Source: Deltaproteobacteria bacterium
GTDB lineage: Bacteria > JAMCPX01
Length of the DNA stretch: 38,121 nt
NCBI GenBank assembly: GCA_023381995.1
Contig: JAMCVD010000120.1
Coordinates: 1 to 38,121, forward strand
Direction of reading: 5' to 3'
Position numbers and translations under genes: made by a program. Position 1 is the first letter of the stretch; every line of letters begins with the position of its first letter. Shown here in pieces: positions 32,130 through 38,121 of this stretch. The notes under the pieces are model-generated. The model ran no database searches and was not told the origin of the DNA. It was given only the letters and a program-made list of their open reading frames with translations.

Positions 32130-33113
32130 CTATTCCCTTACCGTTTCCAGCCTTTCAATATACCTCTGCACGGCAGCGCCAGCCGTGGCCCCATCGCCCA
32201 CTGCCGTCGAGACCTGCCTGACCGTCTTTTCCCTCACATCGCCCGCTGCGAATATACCGGGCACGTTGGTTCCCATTTCGGACGTCGTTATGATATAGCC
32301 GCTCTCATTCAATGTCACGATATCTTTCACAAAGAGTGTATTCGGTTTCGTCCCGATAAAGATAAACACGCCGTCTGTCCTCTTTGTCGAGGAGGTCCCA
32401 GTCTTCAGGTTCTTTATATCGACCGCCTGGACGGTCTTTGCCCCTTTGATCTCCGTCACAACGGAATCCCATATAAACTCTATTATGGGTATGCCAAAGG
32501 CCTTCTCCTGCAGTATCTTCTCGGCCCGCAGCTTGTCCCTGCGGTGCACCACCGAGAGTTTTCTTACGAACCGTGTAAGGAATATAGCGTCACCTATCGC
32601 GGTATCTCCGCCGCCGATAACGATCGCCTCTTTGTCCCTGAAGAATGCGCCGTCGCACTGGGCGCAGTACGAAACACCCCGGCCGGTAAACTGCTTCTCG
32701 CCCTTCACATTCAGTTTGACGCTCTCCGTGCCTGCCGCTATTATGACTGCCTTTGAAACAATCCTCCGGTCATCCGTCGTATTCACAATCCTGTCGTCTC
32801 CTTCGACAGCGATGCTGTGTGCACCTACCTCGCATATCTCCACCCCGAAGGACCTCGCCTGCTCTTCCATTGCAGACGTGAGGTCCGAGCCCGAGATCCC
32901 CTTCGGGAAGCCCGGATAGTTCTCCACGATGTCGGCAACCACGATCTCCCCCCCTATGGCTTTTTCTTCCAGAAGCAGCGTCTTCAGCCTCGCCCTCGCC
33001 GTATAGATCCCCGCGGTAAGTCCGGCAGGACCGCCCCCTATTATTACACAATCGTAGCTCTCGCAGGACGGCTTCTCTTTGGTTTTCTCAATTGTTAAGT
33101 CTGATAATAGCAT
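32130..33113 (-). CDS. trxB: thioredoxin reductase
   Basis: 327 residues. FAD site (YDCVIIGGGPAGLTAGIYTAR), catalytic CAQC (Cys150, Cys153), NADPH site (VIGGGDTAIGDA), VHRRDKLRA and GIFAAGDVREK. It has a slightly extended N-terminus (about 20 residues) relative to E. coli TrxB. It reduces thioredoxin, and probably the adjacent PDO, with NADPH. It overlaps the WCAAC thioredoxin-like gene by 26 bp. Confidence 0.95.
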   Translation of the reverse strand: MLLSDLTIEKTKEKPSCESYDCVIIGGGPAGLTAGIYTARARLKTLLLEEKAIGGEIVVADIVENYPGFPKGISGSDLTSAMEEQARSFGVEICEVGAHSIAVEGDDRIVNTTDDRRIVSKAVIIAAGTESVKLNVKGEKQFTGRGVSYCAQCDGAFFRDKEAIVIGGGDTAIGDAIFLTRFVRKLSVVHRRDKLRAEKILQEKAFGIPIIEFIWDSVVTEIKGAKTVQAVDIKNLKTGTSSTKRTDGVFIFIGTKPNTLFVKDIVTLNESGYIITTSEMGTNVPGIFAAGDVREKTVRQVSTAVGDGATAGAAVQRYIERLETVRE

Positions 33114-33471
33114 TATCGATAAAGTTTTCGTAATCCGGCATCTTGCTTTCCCCTACGAGCCTCTCCACTGAGTTGCCCTGATAGTAGATAATAAGCGTCG
33201 GAAGACTGGTCACCTGGTACGTCGACGCTATGCTCTGGCATGCATCGGCATTTATACTGTAGAACTTCAAATGCTCCTTATACTTCGATGCAAGCTTTTC
33301 CACTATGGGCTTTACGGTATGACACGCTGCACACCAATCCGCCCAGAAGCTGACGATAACGGGCTTGCTGGACTTCAATACAAGGCCGTAAAACTCTTCG
33401 CAGTTGATGTCGGCAACAGGCGTAGGCCCTGCTCTCAGTTTCTTTCCCTTTACTATTTCTGGTTTAATCAT
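33088..33471 (-). CDS. thioredoxin-like protein with WCAAC active site
   Basis: 127 residues. Thioredoxin fold with VSFWADWCAACHTVKPIVEKLA (Cys47, Cys50) and the cis-Pro loop VTSLPTLIIY. The dipeptide between the cysteines is Ala-Ala instead of Gly-Pro, which shifts redox potential and substrate choice. It has an N-terminal extension of about 20 residues and no signal peptide, so it is probably cytosolic. It lies between trxA and trxB in the same run. Confidence 0.85.
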   Translation of the reverse strand: MIKPEIVKGKKLRAGPTPVADINCEEFYGLVLKSSKPVIVSFWADWCAACHTVKPIVEKLASKYKEHLKFYSINADACQSIASTYQVTSLPTLIIYYQGNSVERLVGESKMPDYENFIDNAIIRLNN

Positions 33472-33492
33472 AGCTCCGCCCTGGCCACTGTA

Positions 33493-33819
33493 CTACAATA
33501 TCTTATTGACCATCTTCTCGATGTTCGATTTCGGTACTGCACCCACTATCTGATCGACTATCTTCCCGTCCTTAAAAAGGATTATCGTCGGTATTCCCAT
33601 TATGTTATACTGCGTGGGCGTGCGGGGATTGTCATCGGTGTTAAGCCTGCCGAACTTTATCTTGCTCTCGTACTGCTCAGACAATGCCCTGAAAGACGGC
33701 TCTATCATCTTGCACGGCATACACCACTCGGCCCAAAAGTCTAACAAGACCGGCCTGTCGGCTTTCAGGACTTCTTTTTCGAAGTTATCATCCGTTACTG
33801 TGAGCATAGTATCACCCAT
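33493..33819 (-). CDS. trxA: thioredoxin
   Basis: 108 residues, standard thioredoxin size. Active site WCMPC (Cys33, Cys36), an otherwise typical pocket, with IMGIPTIILFKDG providing the cis-Pro loop. The ATG at 33819 follows AGGGAGG at good spacing. First gene of the redox cluster (trxA, WCAAC protein, trxB, PDO, flavoprotein, OsmC). Confidence 0.92.
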   Translation of the reverse strand: MGDTMLTVTDDNFEKEVLKADRPVLLDFWAEWCMPCKMIEPSFRALSEQYESKIKFGRLNTDDNPRTPTQYNIMGIPTIILFKDGKIVDQIVGAVPKSNIEKMVNKIL

Positions 33820-33885
33820 TTTATCCTCCCTGTCATGGAATTATTATGATCATTCTTTCCCGGAAACATAGCCCCACAACGAGTA

Positions 33886-34785
33886 TCATGCGGAGCCATC
33901 GAGAAACCACTTGTATGTCATCGCTACCCCATCTTTTATGCCGACGATGGGTCTCCAGCCGAGTGCTGCTGCTTTTGTATTTGTTAATATATCAATTTGA
34001 TCATCGTGTTTCAATATTTCAAGAGGTATGTCCCGCCTGCCCGAGACCTGTTTAAATATGTCGAATAGCTCCGATATCTTCGTCCCGGCACCGGAGCTTA
34101 TGTTCACGGTCTCGTCGTCCCATCTCTGATCCAGCGAAGCGATAAGGGCACGTGCGGCGTCATCGACATAGAGAAAATCATACCGTGAGCCCGGGCTGTC
34201 GTACAGCGTTACCCTGCCCTTCCTCAGTATCCCGTTTGCCATATCGAACACCGGGTTACGCTCCATAAAGGGACCGTACAAACGTGAGAACCTCAGTATC
34301 GTATACGAGACCAAGAACTTGTCCCTGTAGAGCCTTATCACGTTTTCCGCGTTCCACTTCGTGAATCCGTAGTAGGTGTTCTTGGGCACGGGGTCGTCTT
34401 CCCTCGCGTGATCGGTCGTCTTATAGACCGCGGCAGACGACGAGAAGATGACCTTCCGAAGCCCTGCCCTTCGTGCCATCTCGAGTACATTGACCGTTCC
34501 GAGCACATTGACTTTGAAGCAGCCGAGGGGCTCTTCGGTCGCCTTGCGCTCCGATGAGACGCCTGCAAGGTGCAGTACGCAATCGACGTCCCTGAATGGG
34601 TGCTCCATGTCCTCGAATTTCGTAACGTCCCCCGGGAAGAATTTGAACTGCCCCTTGTGGAGCAGCGGTTCGATAGAAGGCCTTTTCGCCCTTGCCACCC
34701 CATGGACCTCATGCCCAAGCTCCACCAGGGATCCGGCGACACGGCACCCGAGCAGGCTCGTAACACCGGTTATGCCGACCTTCAT
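33886..34785 (-). CDS. NAD-dependent epimerase/dehydratase (extended SDR)
   Basis: 299 residues from the ATG at 34785; the frame continues 22 codons upstream without signal. Rossmann motif GITGVTSLLG at the start, DVDCVLHLAG, SSSAAVY then YYGFTKWNAE (catalytic Tyr-x3-Lys) and RFSRLYGP are those of nucleotide-sugar epimerases/dehydratases. The substrate is unknown. GAGGAGG lies upstream inside the preceding gene, whose 3' end comes 17 bp before this start. Confidence 0.88.
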   Translation of the reverse strand: MKVGITGVTSLLGCRVAGSLVELGHEVHGVARAKRPSIEPLLHKGQFKFFPGDVTKFEDMEHPFRDVDCVLHLAGVSSERKATEEPLGCFKVNVLGTVNVLEMARRAGLRKVIFSSSAAVYKTTDHAREDDPVPKNTYYGFTKWNAENVIRLYRDKFLVSYTILRFSRLYGPFMERNPVFDMANGILRKGRVTLYDSPGSRYDFLYVDDAARALIASLDQRWDDETVNISSGAGTKISELFDIFKQVSGRRDIPLEILKHDDQIDILTNTKAAALGWRPIVGIKDGVAMTYKWFLDGSA

Positions 34786-34801
34786 CGAGGTCCTGACCTC
34801 C

Positions 34802-35740
34802 TCATAATAATTCCATGACCCATGCCGCAAGGAGCGGGAACATAACCTCATGGTGCCCTGTTATGGCAAATCCCTGCCCGCCCGTTTTCGTGGGCCTCTC
34901 GACCACGTTCTTCAACGGCCTGTAGTGCTGTATCATGTCCATGTTTATTGCCGTAAAGTTCTTCACATCATAGCCGATATTCCGTACGACCGAGAGCGCC
35001 TTCAGGAACACCTCCGGCAGGATCACGGCAGAACCTATGTTCAGGATAACGCCGTTCTCGAGCATGGACACTATCGTTGTAAACCTCCTGAAGTCTATCT
35101 CCGTGCCCTTCCCTATCGCCGCACCGTCTGCCTTTGGGTGCATGTGTATAATATCGGTCCCGTACGCGACATGGACGGTCAGAGGTATGCCCAGCCTGTA
35201 GGCGTTGTATGTTATGCTCATATGCTTGTACGGCGCATCGATAGACGACAGCGCCTCTCCCGCGGCCTCGCCTATGCCCATGCCCTTACCGGCCCCGGAC
35301 TTGATGGTACTGTTCAGGAAGGAGCCAGTTTCCTCTGCCATGCCGAAGCTGCCATCCTTTATGGTCACGGCGACATCCTCGGACGTCTCGCCTATGAGTG
35401 CTATCTCCGTATCGTGTATCACGCCGGCTCCCTGCATGGCTACGGCCGTAATAAGTCCGCTTTCCATCAACTGGACGACGAGCGGAGAAAGACCGACCTT
35501 TATTACGCTGTCTCCCATTGCGAGGATGACCTGCCTGTTGTTCTTCTGGGCGGTGACTATCGCCTCTGCGGACGCCCTCAGCTCCTCCGTTTTCAGTATC
35601 CTGGGGAGACTGTCCAAAAACTGTCTGACCGTCCAGCCCTTTTTATAGGGGAGCGAGAAGTCGGCGACTTTCACCTTGTTCTTGCGTGTCTTTATCGAGC
35701 TGGTCTTTACCCTCTTCAGGTCTATCGGCTCTACCCTCAT
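34802..35740 (-). CDS. conserved protein of unknown function, possibly DHS-like
   Basis: 312 residues from the ATG at 35740, chosen because GGAAGGAAG precedes it; the frame has an earlier ATG at 35782. No signal peptide. Blocks include ILAMGDSVIKVGLSPLVVQL, AMQGAGVIHDTEIAL, IIHMHPKADGAAIGKGTEID, NGVILNIGSAVILPEVFLKA and FAITGHHEVMFPLL. The GxGxx and HDxE pattern suggests a Rossmann-type or deoxyhypusine-synthase-like fold; this is a weak analogy, not a firm assignment. Being next to an epimerase suggests sugar or envelope metabolism. Confidence 0.7.
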   Translation of the reverse strand: MRVEPIDLKRVKTSSIKTRKNKVKVADFSLPYKKGWTVRQFLDSLPRILKTEELRASAEAIVTAQKNNRQVILAMGDSVIKVGLSPLVVQLMESGLITAVAMQGAGVIHDTEIALIGETSEDVAVTIKDGSFGMAEETGSFLNSTIKSGAGKGMGIGEAAGEALSSIDAPYKHMSITYNAYRLGIPLTVHVAYGTDIIHMHPKADGAAIGKGTEIDFRRFTTIVSMLENGVILNIGSAVILPEVFLKALSVVRNIGYDVKNFTAINMDMIQHYRPLKNVVERPTKTGGQGFAITGHHEVMFPLLAAWVMELL

Positions 35741-35841
35741 CGTCTTCTTCCTTCCTGGCCCTTCAATCTGTCGCCGCTCCATCCGAAATTCAGCGGCCCT
35801 GTCCTCTCGGACAATAATCCATCTTTACCCAAAGGCTCCAT

Positions 35842-36408
35842 TTATCCTCCTTGTGATTTATACGTAAACCGGAGCTCGGTGAAGGGATCACCGTAACACT
35901 GGCACTTCTCGATCCCGGACTTTACCTCTTTGAACTTGCACATAACCAAAAATTGTTCAAGCCATCCCTGTGCATTCTTTACATGCGCTATGTCTATGTC
36001 TGGGAACTCCTTTATCGTTACCGAAATCCCATTGTCTGCGAGCATGCCTGCTTCCACCTGACCAGCATCATAATAGCTGTTCCATATGCTCATTGCCTTT
36101 GTAACAATCAGTCTGGGACTGACGAAATTTAAAAAGATCCTGTACACGGTCGAAAGATCATGCTGGGCGGAAAGTCTTCCCTGCTCTATGCAGTACGAGA
36201 GGTCCCCCCTACCAATGACCTTGTCCATCGTCTTGAGCAGATCGGTGTAAAGCTTATAGGGGTACCACTCGGTAAGCAGGATGTGCTCGTCCATATACTT
36301 CTTCGTCTCCGGGGGCAGGGAAGCAACGATTTTCGGGAGAGCATCCTTCATGTTCTTTTTAATAAACTTTATCAGGCCGAGAACCGCAATGCCTTTTACC
36401 TGCGCCAT
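35842..36408 (-). CDS. DUF2378-like protein
   Basis: 188 residues from the ATG at 36408 (GAGGAGGAAAAG upstream; the frame extends 15 codons further). The pattern VKGIAVLGLIKFIK...ASLPPETKKYM...EWYPYKLYTDLL...GRGD...DLSTVYRIFLNFVSPRL...WNSYYDAG...CQCYGDPF matches what I remember of the DUF2378 (TIGR02265) family, typical of myxobacteria and relatives. The closing CxxxGDP motif is shared with heme-NO-binding/V4R-like sensor domains. It may be a small-molecule or redox sensor; no output domain is attached. Confidence 0.65.
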   Translation of the reverse strand: MAQVKGIAVLGLIKFIKKNMKDALPKIVASLPPETKKYMDEHILLTEWYPYKLYTDLLKTMDKVIGRGDLSYCIEQGRLSAQHDLSTVYRIFLNFVSPRLIVTKAMSIWNSYYDAGQVEAGMLADNGISVTIKEFPDIDIAHVKNAQGWLEQFLVMCKFKEVKSGIEKCQCYGDPFTELRFTYKSQGG

Positions 36409-36469
36409 GACTTTTCCTCCTCTTACCATTGTTACTTTATAAGTTTCCCACAAGTCAACAATTGCAAAA

Positions 36470-36497
36470 GTAGGGGCGGTTCGTGGACCGCCCCTAC
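36470..36497. repeat. REP-like palindrome
   Basis: GTAGGGGCGGT, 6-nt loop, ACCGCCCCTAC: a perfect 11-bp stem between divergent genes, with no U-run on either side. GTAGGGGCG...CGCCCCTAC palindromes are known as dispersed repeats in many bacterial genomes. Confidence 0.6.
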
Positions 36498-36578
36498 CAA
36501 ATCCTCGCGATCAAAATGGACAAAATCCATCCTTCTATGATCTACCTCATAGACATACTTACTATCGGTAGATAAGCT

Positions 36579-37346
36579 ATGAGTATGAAGGTAAGGAGCA
36601 TCCCATTCCCGAAAGAGTACGGCTCGTGGGGCATACTGCTGACATCATGCGCCATCGGTATCTTCGTAAGCGGGAGTATACCATGGCATGCCATCGCCTC
36701 ACTCGCCGGGATCGCGCTGCTCTTCATGACGAAGGCACCCATCGGCATATTCATGCGGAGGCGTGACAAGGCCTCCTTGCTGTTTACGTCCCTGTACACC
36801 ACTGCCGGCATAGCGCTGCTTCTGCCCGCGCTCCTTCGCATCGGTGCAGGACACGTCCTCGCACTGTCGATTGTCCCCCTGCTGACGATCATCGTATATG
36901 CCGTATCAGCATACATGCATAAAGAGCGGAACCCGGTGGTTGAGTTTTTCGCAATGGGGACGCTGACGACGCCGGTGCCGTTCTTTTATCTTGCCGTGCA
37001 GGGCAGCCCCGGCATCGGCATCCTCGCTATCTGGTCCTTCACGTTCCTGTACTTTTCTGCAAGCATCTTCAGGGTAAAAATGCTGATACTTAAAAAAAAG
37101 ATGTACCGGCGCGCAAACTTCGTGTACCTCGTTGCAACATCCGTATTCGTCTCCGCCATGATCTATCTGCAATCCGCCCCCCTGATTGCGGCCGCGGCAT
37201 TTGCACCCTTACTCGAAAATCTCGTGGAGACGTTCAGACACACGCACGCACGCAGCCTCAGGGTAATAGGGATAAAAGAGCTTTTAAAAGGCGTCGTATT
37301 TGCATTCGTCATCGTCATATCGGCGCATCATACGCGGTCCGGATAG
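36579..37346 (+). CDS. YwiC-like multi-pass membrane protein
   Basis: 255 residues with about seven to eight transmembrane helices. The N-terminal motif PFPKEYGSWGIL is the signature of the YwiC-like family, whose function is unknown; the fold resembles UbiA-like prenyltransferases only loosely. A second start (ATG at 36585) is 6 bp downstream. No strong Shine-Dalgarno is visible. It stands alone between the minus-strand run and the mazF remnant. Confidence 0.75.
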   Translation: MSMKVRSIPFPKEYGSWGILLTSCAIGIFVSGSIPWHAIASLAGIALLFMTKAPIGIFMRRRDKASLLFTSLYTTAGIALLLPALLRIGAGHVLALSIVPLLTIIVYAVSAYMHKERNPVVEFFAMGTLTTPVPFFYLAVQGSPGIGILAIWSFTFLYFSASIFRVKMLILKKKMYRRANFVYLVATSVFVSAMIYLQSAPLIAAAAFAPLLENLVETFRHTHARSLRVIGIKELLKGVVFAFVIVISAHHTRSG

Positions 37347-37580
37347 ACGCTATATTTGCTCCGATGGCAGACAGAGATATTGGAAAGCAAGCACTAAGTC
37401 GTAAGCCCAAAGAATCATTTCTATAGACGTGGCTGTTGCCCAATAATTTCGGGTCGGGATCTTTGCCATATTCAGGGCATTTTTGAATTTCCTCAGTAAA
37501 AGGTATGGTTATTGCTGTTTTTCAGGAATTGTTGTCCTAACGAATCAAATATATAATGTCAAGAAATTTTATCTCTCAAA

Positions 37581-37942
37581 TTACAGATTCAGTATCTTCT
37601 TTAAGATATAATCTACCTTTCGTATCACTTCCTCGCCTACACTTCCCCACCTTTTTAGAAATCGATAGACAGAAATCGATTTTATTTGATCACACCGTAT
37701 AACTGAATCATGTTTTATACCACCTTCTGGTGGTGATATAAGGACATGCAATCTAAATATCTTGTCTTTTCTGGAAGCCGTAATTGGACACACAACAATC
37801 AGGCCCCATGGACTTTCGTTCAGCTCATCCACAGAAACCACAAGGGCCGGATGTTGGTCTTTTATCTCAGAACCTATCGAAGGGTTAAAATCGACCAGCC
37901 ATACCTCTCCCCTCCGGGAATACCTTTATTTTGAAAAACCAT
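37581..37942 (-). pseudogene. mazF: MazF/PemK-family toxin, frameshifted
   Basis: On the minus strand an ATG at 37942 opens MVFQNKGIP. A one-base shift in the GGG run at 37916-37918 (as written, plus strand) is needed to continue into RRGEVWLVDFNPSIGSEIKD and HPALVVSVDELN, then VCPITASRKDK and a helical C-terminus. RRGEVWLVDFNP and the ITA block are MazF/PemK mRNA-interferase hallmarks. Without the shift the frame has no start codon. It is either an inactive toxin or a homopolymer sequencing error. No antitoxin gene is clear upstream; the terminal repeat begins 47 bp away. Confidence 0.7.
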
Positions 37943-37989
37943 CTTTTATGGTCTTTTCGAAGATTGACCTCAATTTTAATTCTGGCTCT

Positions 37990-38121
37990 TATCCTAAAAG
38001 TGATCATGGGACTGATAGAACAAAAAGAAAGAGTGTTCGACACTGCGAAGGGAAACACATCCGGACTGCCTGCAATGCTTCCGTGGTACTCTGCGTGGAC
38101 TGCTTCTCTCTCGCTATGGAA
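37990..38121. repeat. terminal direct repeat, right copy
   Basis: Matches positions 1-132 with a single mismatch (37995 versus 6). It lies upstream of the mazF remnant. Confidence 0.9.

Noticed and set aside
37315-37525. Minus-strand open frames downstream of the YwiC-like gene
   Set aside because: Two frames read protein-like stretches, but neither has a start with a Shine-Dalgarno and they compete with each other; evidence is too weak to call a gene.
37902-38026. Small minus-strand ORF of 40 codons upstream of mazF as a possible antitoxin
   Set aside because: It starts inside the terminal repeat, overlaps the mazF 5' end in another frame, and shows no antitoxin motif.

Overview
The window looks like a chromosomal contig from an uncultured diderm (Gram-negative) bacterium, most likely a deltaproteobacterium-like anaerobe (Desulfobacterota or Myxococcota relative). 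This placement is inferred from gene content only. The supporting content is lptE-holA-rpsT in a row, many outer-membrane beta-barrels and lipoproteins, a DUF2378-like protein, AmmeMemoRadiSam genes, a B12-dependent methylmalonyl-CoA mutase and a two-Trx-fold protein disulfide oxidoreductase. Arg AGG/AGA and Ile ATA codons are frequent. Both window ends carry the same ~130 bp sequence, so the window is either a contig bounded by a dispersed repeat or an assembly overlap. The housekeeping genes argue against a plasmid.

Layout. 1-5315: a small outer-membrane barrel, a giant IPT/TIG-kelch lipoprotein and an unknown exported protein. 5398-12321: an AT-rich accessory stretch between tRNA-Leu(CAG) and tRNA-Leu(CAA). 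It holds a beta-propeller lipoprotein and a decayed restriction-modification-like gene. That gene is interrupted by a complete 3.25 kb IS1595-type transporter element (7122-10373) with 23 bp perfect terminal inverted repeats and an 8 bp target duplication. The element carries passenger genes: DUF3800, a coiled-coil/winged-helix protein and two small ORFs. Beyond it lie an SDR and a hicB gene with a broken hicA. 12322-13070 is a graveyard of fragments.

13077-19604: gpsA translationally coupled to an unknown all-helical protein, then on the minus strand endonuclease Q and the AmmeMemoRadiSam radical SAM enzyme, an XRE regulator with two palindromic operators, and an FGE-fold protein lacking the FGE cysteines. 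19794-25777: tRNA-Thr, a biotin carrier protein overlapping methylmalonyl-CoA mutase (propionate/methylmalonate metabolism), a minus-strand FadL-PAP2-ROK operon, and a phasin-like protein. 25856-28714: lptE, holA, convergent rpsT, Nudix, amrA.

28745-36408 is a long minus-strand run: DUF2378-like, an unknown conserved protein, an epimerase, then a thiol-redox cluster (thioredoxin, a WCAAC thioredoxin-like protein, thioredoxin reductase, PDO, CoA-disulfide-reductase-like flavoprotein, OsmC) and an outer-membrane protein. 36579-38121: a YwiC-like membrane protein, a frameshifted mazF and the terminal repeat.

The most notable object is the passenger-carrying IS1595-type element: its boundaries, target duplication and the reading frame of the interrupted gene all agree.
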